From NCBI GenBank assembly GCA_016647705.1, contig CM028326.1, forward strand, positions 44,670,785 to 44,734,784: 64,000 bases of DNA, read 5' to 3'. Every line of letters begins with the position of its first letter. Positions within the stretch are counted from its first letter, which is position 1. A program made the position numbers and the translations under genes. Source of the stretch: Eucommia ulmoides (lineage: Eukaryota > Streptophyta > Magnoliopsida > Garryales > Eucommiaceae). Of this stretch, positions 45,663 to 56,797 are shown piece by piece. The notes under the pieces are model-generated. The model saw nothing but the letters and a program-made list of their open reading frames with translations, had not been told where the DNA came from and did no database searches.

Positions 45663-45790
45663 ATTCTCCCCGAAACGGGTGTGGTTTATATTCTCCCCGT
45701 AAGGGGTGTGGATTTTTCCCCAAGAGATGTGGATGTTTCTCCCCGTAAGGGGTGTGGATTATATTTCTCCCAAAAACGGGGTGTGGATAT
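45663..45790 (+). repeat. Minisatellite CTCCCCGTAAGGGG in Tekay-like LTR
   Basis: Five units of about 28 bp, each holding CTCCCCG..(A)GGGGTGTGGAT, an inverted repeat CCCC...GGGG followed by GTGTGG. It is repeated in the 3' LTR at 52054-52181 with the same order. Confidence 0.8.
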
Positions 45791-46376
45791 TTCGTAGGAA
45801 GGCATTCCTACGGATGTTACGGTACCGTTGCAACTCTCGATCGTGAGGTCAAAACGATCACTATAGCTAGCCAGTGTGTGTTGTGGTAGAGGGGTGTGTT
45901 TGAGGTGTGTGTGAGATGTAGTGTTTTACTTATATTGGGTAATTTATTATTGATTATGGTATTTGGAAACTTAATTATACTGCTTTACTTTCACTGCTTA
46001 TTTGATATTGGAGATTTTACCAACTGTGTGGTGGATATATATATTTACGCTTGATCCATTTAAATGTGGTATTATTTAGAATGTATTATTGTTATGAAAA
46101 AAATGTTATTACTAAGAAGGCAGTACACTCGCAGGTGAATCTTTTAGGAGACAGTCCCCTACTGGCATTAGGTGAAGTCATCTGGGAATAATTTGACTTG
46201 AGCTGTCAGAGGTGAACCATGTGAAAAACAAAGATTATGTATGTCTTGGTTATTGAATTGTATAGTAAAGTATCCAATTTGTTTATGTATAAGAAGTAAT
46301 GTATGTAATAGGTGATGTCTCGTTGTCGTCACGCCGGCCCTGGGATGACGGGTGTCCGGGGCTGGCCATGACAATT

Positions 46377-46388
46377 TGGTATCAGAGC
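46377..46388 (+). promoter_or_regulatory. Tekay-like primer binding site
   Basis: TGGTATCAGAGC, complementary to the 3' end of initiator tRNA-Met, three bases after the LTR. Confidence 0.9.
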
Positions 46389-47420
46389 CTAGGTTATAGG
46401 TTCTGTAGACTTGCTAGTTGTGGTGTCAGTAGAGGACCATGAGATAGGAAGACGTGCCAGTCGTTTAGTCAGTAGGGGACATAAGATAGGATGTCGATAG
46501 GTGAGTTCGGCACGTAACTGGTAGGTATTTCATTATATTAATTAGTGCATTGGCATAGTACATGATTGGTTGTCTTATTGGTAATTAGTGGGTGCGATAA
46601 AGCTGTGATTTGCTTTGTAGGTGGTTTGGGTTGTGTGGTATTCTGGGTAGTGGTAATAGGTGGATCATGATTTTGGGATACGAGTAGTTGGGAATGTTAG
46701 AATATAACTGATAAACAATCATATGGGTATTACTAGATGTTGGGATCAGTTATCGATAACACCTAATATATAGCTGTTAAAACAATTGATAGTATAGTAG
46801 AACACACTTAAGTTGGAATATAAAATGACATCCAAGATGAGTATAAAACTGCCTTTTTGGGCAAGACTAAGGGAATCTTAAATATATATATATATATATA
46901 TATATCAAAAAGGGAGTTTGAAATTAGTTGGAATTAAGCATATGAGAAACTGTGGCAATGTTAGAAATGATTTAATTTGGTAGTACATTCTAGGATTGGC
47001 CTGCAGGCAGAGTAAAAAATTTGTGAAATTAGTAAATACAACAAACTTACTAATGAATGATATGTAGAAGATAGCCGAGAAATTGTAAGTTTGTGATAAT
47101 GTAAGTGTGTAAAACCATAGTCCGTGTCGTAGGAGTTGTCGGTAGTTTGTTTCAAAAATAAGTTATCTTCCGAATCTTAGAAGAGGTAAAGTTTGTATTT
47201 TGGGAGATGTAATCATTACCCCAGTCAATTTGATTTTTGGTTCGGGAGGTCAAAAGTTGTTGGAAGAATGTCAGGGATACCTCACGCCGGTGATGGGCAC
47301 CAGTCCAAATAACGTTTAGACGACGGATACTCCAGTAGTGAGAGATTGTCTTGATGCATGTCCCAACGGAATTGTCAGGGTTGCCAGTAAACACTATCGA
47401 GTTACTTCTAGGACCTGTTC
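46389..47420 (+). other. Unreadable Tekay-like interior (expected gag/protease)
   Basis: About 1 kb where gag and protease should lie (they need about 1.5 kb or more), but every frame is full of stops and no CCHC knuckle or D-S/T-G site is visible. Deletion plus decay is the likely reason. A TA repeat lies at 46880-46903. Confidence 0.5.
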
Positions 47421-48330
47421 TTATATAAATTCTACCCCATCATAGAGCATATACCGAGTTGCCGAAATTGAAAGATCTGTTAACCGGCGATTATAGTAGA
47501 GACCCAGTGTTTCTCTCTATGGAAATCTGATGTTATTAGGAAGAGTGTTCGGGTAAAATTATTATACCCATCGTGTAGGATTGATGATTTGTTCGATTAG
47601 CTGCAAAAAAAAAAAAAACAGGGTGTTTTCCCAAATAGATTTTCGATTAGTATAGCACCAGTTGGAGATCAGAGATAGTGATGTGGTGAAATCGACATTC
47701 CGGTCGAGAGTAGAAGAAAGTATGCAAAGCATCTCCAGACTATGTTGTTGACGATTTCCAGAGAAGCGATTGCATGCCAAATTCAATAAATAAGAGTTGG
47801 GTTGGATCGAGTGGTAAATTTGGGACATGTGATCTTGGGAGATGGCATTCAGGTGAATCCAAAGAAAATCGAAGTTGTGATTTAATGGGAAAGGCTGAAA
47901 AGTGTGACTGAAGTTCAAAACTTTTTGGGGATTGGCGGGTTACTATTATCGATTGGTGCAGGGATTCTTTGTTACAGCCGTTTCGTTGATCTGATTAAAC
48001 CGCAAGAAAGCTAAAATCGAAAAGACTGATAAATGTAAGCGTTATTACCCGACGCACGAATTGGAGTTGGCGATAATTGTGATTGCCTTGAAGTTGTGGA
48101 GACATTATCTGCATGACAAGACTTATGGGATATACACCGACCACCAGAGTTCGAAATAATTGCTTATTCAAAAATGAGCTAAATCTGAGGTAGAGACGTT
48201 GAATAAAGTTGATCAAAGACTATAGTTGTACCATCTATTATTATTCGGGAAAGATCAATGTTGTAACAAATACTTCGAGTCGGAAATCGATAAGTTTGGT
48301 TGCGCACATCCAAGTTGTTCATATTAATTT
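47421..48330 (+). pseudogene. Tekay-like RT-RNase H remnant with deleted core
   Basis: At about 47425-47480: HRAYTELPKLKDLL (RT entry, normally PYRMAPxELxELKxQL). At 47650-47705: HQLEIRDSDVVKSTFRSR, the segment after DLRSGY. This runs straight into VEESMQSISRL and HAKFNK, which normally lie after the catalytic YxDD/FxDD motif, so the RT active site is deleted. Then LGHVILGDGIQVNPKKIEVV and FLGIGG (47820-47940) and RNase H at about 48030-48170 (RYYPTHELELAIIVIALKLW, YTDHQSS). Several stops are present. It cannot encode active RT. Confidence 0.8.
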
Positions 48331-48439
48331 ATGTGTTGAATTGAGACCTTTATGAGTTTAGTGGAGGGTTAGTCAGATGACAATGCTGTTTGAGATTTTG
48401 ATTTTTGAAAACCAACATTGATTGACCATGTTGTAAAAG

Positions 48440-49560
48440 CACAGAAGTTGGATGTTCATTTCGGAAAATATTAGAAACGAAGTGGAAAATGGTTGTAGAG
48501 CTGACTATTGTGTCCAAAAGAAGGATAAAGTTTTAATGATTGAAAATGGATTGTGTGTTCCTAATGTTACCCATTTGATGAAAGATACCTTAAAGGAAGT
48601 GCATGGTTCAATATACGCAATGCACCCTGATAGTATCGACCTGTATCAAGATTGCATGAGCATTATTGGTAGTTTGGAGGAGAATGAGAAATCGCAGAAT
48701 TTGTTGTTAGGTGTCTTGTGTGTTAGCAAAATTAAGGTCGAGCATTAATATCCAGGTGGGTTATTGTAGCCTTTACCTATTCCAGAATGGAAAGGAGAGT
48801 CTTGATTCGTATGTCAAGTGCATATTGATGGAATTGTTCGGTTGCATAAGGCACCAGTCCAATGTAAGTGTCGAATAAAATTGGGATAAGATACCAGTGT
48901 GGTAAAAATTGGTTGTTGACTTATTCGCTCGATAATTGATAGTTGCTTTAGGATAAATAGATTGACCGTATTTTTGATAAATTGAATTGTTAATTTGGAA
49001 GTGTTGCCACGATACTGTAACTGGAAGATAATTTTGATCAAAACAAATTAAGTCGTTGTTGTATGAACAGTCTACAGAGGAGTTTGAAATACTGTATTGA
49101 ATGATGATATCTTAAAATACGAGTTTCATATGAAATAATTACCGTCGTAAAAAAAAAAGGAAAAAGAAAAAGAAAAAAAAAAGAAATCGACATGTTGTAA
49201 ATATAAAAAGTCAGGTAGCTAATTCCAGGTAAAAAAAAATTCTCTATCGGATAAACTGTATAGGAGAAACTGTAGTACCAGGAGCTGATATTTATTTTGA
49301 CGTTCTAATCGAATTTCCCTATCACTTTGGGGTGCCAAGAAGTTGGTGCCTCATTTTATTTGTAGATTTGCGTTGTGATACAAATGTTGGAGGATATGTT
49401 GAGAGTTGCGTTTTGGAAATTTTCTGGTAGCAAGGAGGATTTTGTGGCGCTAATGGAATGTGTTTACAATAATAGCTACTTTTTTAGTGAGCAAGGTGGC
49501 ATTGTATACGCGTTGTACGAAAAGGATGCATGACTTCAGTAAAATAGACTAAACTGAGAT
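48440..49560 (+). pseudogene. Tekay-like integrase remnant
   Basis: The frame 48452-48748 (98 codons) contains ENGLCVPNVTHLMKDTLKEV, HGSIYAMHPDSIDLYQDC and a final KIKVEH, the HHCC zinc-binding domain (vPn...lk..il.E.H.s.y..HPG..kmY.dl...C..C...K.EH). The two His of the pair are kept, but the second Cys region reads GVLCVSKIKVEH. The next bases give PGGLL and PLPIPEWK, as expected. At about 49395-49535, FWKFSGSKEDFVALMECVYNNS and ALYEKDA correspond to the integrase C-terminal part (AYNNSYxxS...ALYGR). Most of the DDE core is lost. Confidence 0.75.
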
Positions 49561-50697
49561 GGGGGAATGGGAAATTATCGAGTGTTGGAGATAGCTCGGT
49601 ATGGTTATATTTTTATTGAGAAACGGAGTTGATAAAAAGAACTCAATTAGATGTATTGATCCACTACTAATTTTAGGCAAAGTCGGCATGTGGGGGATCT
49701 TTGAGATTTCATAAGGAAAGAATAATTTGAATTATCATGGAGGTATAATATTTTACAGTCAGTAACTATTAACTTTTATGATATATTGAATTTTTGTAGT
49801 TGGGACGTATCTATGTCCTTCGATTCATAATTATACGTAGATATATGTTGGAAGTAGGTTTAGGTAGATTGAAACAAAATGAAGCGTGTGACCTTGTCAG
49901 GGACTTAATTAAATGTGGAGACATGAAAAGAATTCTTAACAGATGACTCGTTTGATATATTTTGAGACGTAGTGATGTGGTTTGATGATATCTATGTGTT
50001 TGAGGGACATTGATATGATTTGGATGTGATTTAAAACGTATTTATATGATTTAGGTATATTGCGAAAATTTAACGGTAATATTAGAAAACATTTATAAGA
50101 GAATTGAAGTTCTAAGGTAGATTTTGAAGTCGATGATTTTGGGCTATCTGTACTTATGAGATCGCTTATGCGCTTGGTGGTGAGTATTGTTGGTTTAAAT
50201 GTTGAATGGATAAGTGTTGGTTATGAAAAAAAAAAAATAATAATAATAAAAAATAAAAATAATAAATAAATAAATAAAAATAAACAAAAATAAATAAATA
50301 AATTGTCGGAATGAGATAGGCCCAATCAACCGAGATTACTGCGATATTTTAAGCATATATATTGTTGTTGATCGTTTTTTTTTATCAGAGTAGCGCAGCG
50401 AAAGCAGTTAGAAACATGAGATTCTTTGTCAGTTGGTTGTCCGTATTAAGTGTAACCGACTAAATGCACTTTGTTGTTGGATGTTGGTTATAATATCGAT
50501 CACTGCAAATGAAAATGTTGCATTTGAGGGATATGATTTAACGAAAAAGCTGTTGGTTATAAACTTTGGGCGATTTGTGAGTATGAGACCATTCAAAGGA
50601 AACAGTTTTTCTAGATTCGCGTGAAACGAACATAACATTGTGATGCGACTTCGGAATACTAGAAGCTTGACGGAAATTTCGGGACGAAATTTCTTTT
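49561..50697 (+). other. Tekay-like 3' interior, decayed
   Basis: No chromodomain is readable. AAT/AAAT low-complexity runs at 50228-50302. The end (50640-50695) gives SGRNFF from GGGACGAAATTTCTTTT, a conserved stretch before the polypurine tract in this group. Confidence 0.5.
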
Positions 50698-50708
50698 AGG
50701 AGGGAAGA
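50698..50708 (+). promoter_or_regulatory. Tekay-like polypurine tract
   Basis: AGGAGGGAAGA, one base before the 3' LTR. Confidence 0.85.
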
Positions 50709-50709
50709 T

Positions 50710-52766
50710 TGTAAGACCCCGATCTTTGATATACGTATAATTTTAGTCGTATTTTAAAATATTTCGGATATAACGGGGGTAGATTTTGTCAACTATTATA
50801 TGATTTAAAAATTTAGGGGTCAAATTATAATTTTTATACACATTAAAATTGAGAATGGGTTTAATTAATTTCCTAACTAAAAAGAAGGGGGGGCTTAGTG
50901 TAATTAAAACAAAGATATATATATATATATATAAGATCGTGTGCCGTGATCTCAGCCGAAGGATCGAGAAAATGGAAGAGGGAAGTCGGTGGCTTGTTTG
51001 TCAGTATATATATATATATACACAATTATACACACGCAAGAGAAGGGAGAAGCAGACATAGAGAAAACGAAACAGAAAAAGAAAAAAAACAGAGAGAAGG
51101 AGAGAGAAAGCAGCGTCGGTGGTGGGTTTGTGGGTCTCGTCAGTGTGCATCCGTTCGTCCGGCGATGTGGGTGTCGGTAGGTTGTCGATCGTCGGTGATG
51201 TCGGTGGTGTGATGCTTGTTCGTCAGCGATTTTGTGGGTTGCCGGCAGTATGCCATTTAGTCCGATAGGAGTATGTGTGTGATCGTTGTTGATCGGTCTG
51301 GTTGTATAGGTGGGAGTTGTGAACATCGTTCGTGTTTAGGTGCGTTCTGGTTGTCCGGTCCAAAGGTGAGGGTGTGTGTTTCGTGGGTGTTGCCGTCGGT
51401 CGGTTTAGTCGGTGAGTGGGTGCCTGTCCGGTGGTGTGTGCTCGTCAAAGAGGTTGCGTGGGTGTGTGCTCGGTTGTTCGCCGCCGTTGTGTGCGTGTGT
51501 GTGTCCCCGTCGTTCGGCATGGGTATGGGTGTGTGGGCTGTCCCGTGATTGCTGATGGTAAGGTTGAGTGTGTGTGTGTGTGGCGGCGGCTGCTGAAATC
51601 AGAAACAGTAGATGCAAACAGAGAAGGAAGAAGAAGAAAAGGAAAAAAAAAAAAAAAAAAGAGAAAAAGAGAGGAAGAAAAAGGAAAAAAAATACGCAAA
51701 CCACCCCAGTAGAATCCAAAAACCCAATTCGCGGCTGGCGGGAGATTCGGAATCAGTTCGCAGGCACCGGAGTACCAGTAGAGAATATGCGGTTAAAGTT
51801 TTCAAAAACGGATAATCAGGTGAGTGTACTGTCTTCTTGCCAAACTATTTTCTATGTATATATATGATGACATATGTGTTTACTTACACTGTACGATTTC
51901 ATAAATGATATGGATCAAGTAGGTTTTTGGGGTGAGTTGGTAAAATGAACTTCCGGGGAATTATGTTGGTTTCTAAAAGGAATGATTAAAAATAATTTTT
52001 GTTGGATATGGGTGGTACTTTTAAAAAGGAGAGTGAAAAACATGATTTTGGAAATTCTCCCCGAAAGGGGTGTGGTTTATATTCTCCCCGTAAAGGGTGT
52101 GGATTCTTCCCCAAGGGATGTGGATGTTTCTCCCCGTAAGGGGTTTGGATTATATTTCTCCCAAAAAAGGGGTGTGGATATTTCGTAGGAAGGCATTCCT
52201 ACGGATGTTACGGTACCGTTGCAACTCTCGATCGTGAGGTTAAAACGATCACTATGGCTAGCCAGTGTGTGTTGTGGTAGAGGGGTGTGTTTGAGGTGTG
52301 TGTGAGATGTAGTGTTTTACTTATATTGGGTAATTTATTATTGATTATGGTATTTGGAAACTTAATTATACTGCTTTACTTTCACAGCTTATTTGATACT
52401 GGAAATTTTACCAACTGTGTGGTGGATATATATATTTACGCTTGATCCATTTAAATGTGGTATTATTTAGAATGTATTACTGTTATGAAAAAAAAATGTT
52501 CTTACTAAGAAGGCAGTACACTCGCAGGTGAATCTTTTAGGAGACGGTCCCCTACTGGCATTAGGTGGAGTCATTTGGGAATAATTTGAGTTGAGCTGTC
52601 AGAGGTGAACCATGTGAAAAACAAAGATTATGTATGTCTTGGTTATTGAATTGTATAGTAAAATATCTAATTTGTTTATGTATAAGAAGTAATGTATGTA
52701 ATAGGTGATGTCTCGTTGTCGTCACGCCGGCCCTGAGATGACAGGTATCCGGGGCTGGCCGTGACA
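50710..52766 (+). mobile_element. Tekay-like 3' LTR
   Basis: 2057 bp, TGTAAGACCCC...GTGACA, closely matching the 5' LTR. It carries CAGGTGAGT at about 51826-51834, a strong splice-donor consensus (TAGGTGAGT in the 5' LTR), and the minisatellite at 52054-52181. Confidence 0.9.
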
Positions 52767-52881
52767 ATAACTGCGTGTTATTTAAGAAATATGCTTGAGA
52801 AGACTAGAAACTGAGAGAGTTGCTCGAGTTTAGAGAGAGAAGGTAGGCATTCAAGGCTTCTAATTTATGAAAACAAACCCC

Positions 52882-52889
52882 TATTTATA
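52882..52889 (-). promoter_or_regulatory. LTR TATA box, copy C (minus)
   Basis: TATAAATA on the minus strand followed by GGGGTTTGTTTTCAT, homologous to 6213 and 32221. It shows that 52772-53656 is the promoter part of LTR C. Confidence 0.6.
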
Positions 52890-53656
52890 GGTCTGGTATG
52901 CCTGCACATCCATCAATGTGCAGGCATATCCAACATGTTCCCGAGGCAGTGTTTGGCCTAGGGGACTAGGTCTCTTGTATTGATCTTGCTCTGCTTTGAA
53001 TGAATTTAAGATGGAATGAAAGATCTTCAAAGATTTGGTAATTATTGGCAATCATTACCAATCATTACCTCTCTTCCAATCATATGAGTTTCACATGGGT
53101 GCATTAATGGCTTGATGTGACACTTCCGGTTCGGCTTCGGGGCTAAGTTCCGGTTAGTTTCACTATTTTAGTTTGGTTACCATTAATGCTTCTAAGGTAC
53201 AATGTATGTAGTATTGATGTGTCACCTTGCATTTAATGCCATATAGTGAGTCATGACTTGGAGAGGACACATCTGGTTGGATTTGGAGTGAATTGGTTTG
53301 GTATGCCTTGTAACCTATAGTTATATTTCAAGGTTTTTGTTACTTTGTGATATTTTACTCAAAATATCTACATGCCTCGAGCCTAGTCTTGACATGTCAT
53401 TCCAAGCATGTAATTCTTTATGGGATGGGCATTTAATGACCATTAAATTCCTCGGTTAAATGGAAAACTGGATTGGTTTGGTTTCGATAACGGTTAGTCA
53501 CTTTCTAAGTGACCTGGTGCCTTGCTTAGATATTTTGTAGGAAACTTGTTCGAAGTTTCTTTCGGGCTTCCAATTCTCATTTTGGTAATTTAGGATTTGT
53601 CATGACATTTCCATGGTTTGATCAAGACCGTTTGCGTTATTTTTTTGGAGGGTTTA

Positions 53657-55047
53657 TGATAAGTGTTTTATTTATTGACAAATAAAGTACTTTTAGATTC
53701 AAATATTTATGAGTTTTCAATCTCTTTTGTTGTTTTAAAATGTTTTTGTGTTGTTTGGTAGGTTTTCAAATAAAAGGGTGAAAATGTGCAAAACTGGTAG
53801 AGGTGCAGTAACATCAAGGCCATTTTTTACTACTATGAAATCCGATTTGGGCAAAACTCAAAACGTGGAACTTGTAGATATTTCTCTTATATTTCCATAG
53901 GTTTTTTAATCACCTCAATCTGAGTTTGTACAAAACAATTACATCCAAAACAAGAAAGGGTGTCACCGTCGCGACGGTGAAACAAAAAAGAGTTGCTAAA
54001 CTATCTGCATTTCCAACTCCGCGGCGGTCTGGCATAGGCTATAAAGGGTTTTTCTTGATATTTTGGGATATTTTTCACCCCTTAAGTTGATCCCTTCATC
54101 CCCAACACGTTTTATAAGATATTTAAGGAAGATTTTGAGAGGTTTTTGGGGAGCTCATCCAAAACCCAAAGGAGAAGAACACAAATCAAAGAAGGAGAAA
54201 TGTTCTCGGAGTGATTTTAGCAACAAATCTTCAGAATACAGCTAAGTTCCTTTATTTCATTCTTTATTTTCTTAACTTTAGTAGTTAGTTTGAGCATGTT
54301 TAGCTTATTTCTTGTTGTATAAACGGTTATGGCCATTGGCTAAACATGGATTGTCTATGCGATTAATATAATTTATGAATATGTTGTTTGTTTGAATTGT
54401 GTTTCGTTAACGGCTGTTCTTCGTTATTCGATTGTATTTACCATTCTTGTATTGCCTATATGCTTGTTATGATATATTGAGAATACAGGGTTTTACACTC
54501 GGACGAGATAACCCCGGATTCAGACTAGGGTTAAACACAACGCGACGATCTAACAACTCGGGAGGGAGTTAGAAAGTGTGCAATCGATGACGTTGGGGCA
54601 AAACTCATATGACCTAGTGTCGTATAGACATTGAGGGGGACTCCTTCATTGATGCGAAGTCATATATTCAATCACTTTACACTCGGGAGAGGTGGTGAAT
54701 GAGATTACGATACCAAGATTGTCGAAAAGGTCGAATACCTTTGACCTAAATTAGACGAAATCAAACACGTTTAAGTAAATAAAGTTAATCCCTAGACAAT
54801 ATACTCCCCTAAACATCTCAATATAGTATAAATAGTATAATTAGATTAATTAGTTAATTAGTTTAGTATTTATTAAATATAAACTAATTTTTATCGCCTA
54901 AATAAAGTCTGGTTATGATAATCGCCGTACTCAATGACATCATCTAAACCAATCCCTACGGATACGACAACCTCTACTCTTCCCATTATACTAAAAGTTA
55001 ACCTGTACACTTGCGGTGAAAGTAGCGACGTGGGAATCCTGCTACCA
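53657..55047 (+). mobile_element. Athila-like 5' LTR (plus copy)
   Basis: 1391 bp. It contains a single perfect palindrome CACCGTCGCGACGGTG at 53964-53979 and a CCGCGGCGG remnant where the minus-strand copies have arrays of six or seven. Confidence 0.85.
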
Positions 55048-55053
55048 AGTTTT

Positions 55054-55071
55054 TGGCACCGTTGTCGAGGA
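55054..55071 (+). promoter_or_regulatory. Athila-like primer binding site (plus copy)
   Basis: TGGCACCGTTGTCGAGGA, a slightly decayed TGGCGCCGTTGCCGGGGA (tRNA-Asp type). Confidence 0.8.
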
Positions 55072-56797
55072 TTGGTTTTTCGATTGTTGTTGATATTGTG
55101 AGTAAATAACTTGATTTTAATTTAGACATTTCTTTTGTTTATAATTTTTTCTTTGTAGTTTTGTTTTTATTTTCCCTGCGGGGTACTTGGAGATGTTATA
55201 TTAACAGGTACTTATGTAATTCTTTCAACAAGATTCTGAGCCATTTTATTGTGCTTGGGATCGTTAATAGGTACTTATACAATCTACTCTTTGATGATCA
55301 CTTCTCCGTGTCAGGCTGAAGACCTTAAATCAAGCACTTCTTGGGAGGCAACCCAAGGCAAAAATAAATTAGATCCATCTCTATTGACTTGGTTCGGAGG
55401 CGAGCTTGTCTCGCCTCCTAGGTACGTGTTCTAAACCCCCATCTTCATTATCATGCTATATACTTCTATTGGGATCACTGATGGGTTGTTTTGGACATTA
55501 CCCATTTAAGTACGGTGGTGATGTGTAGTATGTTTGGTATGTGTTAGTATTGTTAGTTTATGTTGTTTTGTTTTTATTGTGTGCATGTTTGTTTAGGTCA
55601 GTTGTTATTATGTGCTGAGTTTTGACTTCATCTGGGCCATTACCCGATGTTGAGTCTGTTCCCTGATTGTTTATTGAGGTCGAGCGTAAAGCTAATTCTT
55701 GTGTGTTCTGTGTGCTTGACGTATCATTTTAGTAAAAGTTATTGTAGATCCTACTTGCATGAGCACGTAAACTCAATGTATAACTATCTAATTGATTTGA
55801 AAATGATTATTCGTCACCCAAATTCATGACAATAGGGATTCTAGAATTTTATTTGGGGAAATTCGAGGCGAAATCCTAGGCGAGGTAGTTCGGGAGATAT
55901 GATTTAGGCATTCATTTGATCGCTTGAGCCTTTGAAGCTTACCTTGTTATATGTTATCCCTCGTTACCCTGTCGAAACTGGAAAGCCGTTTCAATTTTGA
56001 ACACTTAACTAAAACCATGGACAATTAAATTCTTTCCAAACCTGTATCGCTAAACTAAAGGCACAAATTTGAGTGAATCAAGTTAGAATCCGTGTATGCT
56101 ACTTGATGTGAGAGGATGGGTTTAGGGCGAACTTTTAAATTGGTTCAGTAGTCGAGTACTCCCTTGTATTTTTTTTCTTTCATTTTAACCCTACCCGTGA
56201 AATTATAATAATCGAATAAGTTTGGGGGTGTGGTTCTTTAAAAGAAAGAAAGAAAGAAAAAAAAAAGAGAAAGAAAAACATGTATATACAGTTTTATTTT
56301 CCGTTTCTTTTGACAAGTGAGTACAAAATTCGTAAATAGCTTTGGCCATTTTCTAAAACCGAACCAAGTCCTATTGATCTTTTTGAATTGCTTAGCCTAC
56401 ATTAGTGGAGAATAGAACCCGACCAAGCTTATGGATTCCCTATACCTTTTTGGTTTTAGTCATGAGCTTTATTGATGGATAATCCAATCCAATCTACAAA
56501 TAGTTGTATAATTGAGTTTTATCATACACACTTTGACAGGATCTAGAATGACGTTTACTATTATTCAATGTTGAAATTCTAGAATACCTCATGGTGTGTT
56601 TTATTCTCGAACTTGATAGGATTGGGGGCCGATATGGGAAAAATCATTTTTCTAGTAGATGATATTCAAAACTTACACATTATTATTTTTAGTGTTTTTC
56701 ATTTTTAGTTTTTAATTTTGTAACTAGTCGTTTTATTTTCTCGTATTGTGTGGGTGTTTTGCTCGAGGACTAGCAAAATTCTAAGTTTTGGAGTATT
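55072..56797 (+). mobile_element. Athila-like interior, gag-deleted
   Basis: The start matches the 5' flank of gag in the minus copy ('gccattttattgtgcttgggatcg' region, about 55240), then jumps at about 55270-55300 to the region after gag, including TTGGGAGGCAACCCAAGG (55340-55358). The rest is the conserved 3' noncoding part, with an AAAG tract at 56243-56275 and a polypurine-like TTTTGGAGTAT before the 3' LTR. An approximately 1-kb gag deletion relative to the other copy is inferred. Confidence 0.7.

Larger units (their letters stand above)
44302..46373 (+). mobile_element. Tekay-like 5' LTR
   Basis: 2072 bp. By eye it differs from 50710-52766 by only a few percent, plus length differences in TA repeats (44508-44523 and 44585-44636, much longer here). 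It includes an A-rich tract (45255-45300), a minisatellite (45663-45790) and a potential splice donor near 45429. Long open frames on both strands here (up to 350 codons at 44335-45387) are low-complexity artefacts. Confidence 0.9.
44302..52766 (+). mobile_element. Tekay/Del-like LTR retrotransposon, defective
   Basis: A complete but coding-defective insertion of 8465 bp, with 2072-bp and 2057-bp LTRs and a perfect target duplication ATAAC (44297-44301, 52767-52771). Each LTR starts TGTAAGACCCCG and ends ATGACA or GTGACA. The initiator-Met primer site, the polypurine tract preceded by GGGACGAAATTTC, and the order RT-RNase H-integrase place it in the Tekay/Del group of plant chromoviruses. The 4.3-kb interior has no gag or protease I can read and only broken pol. 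It sits inside family-1 LTR C. Confidence 0.9.
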
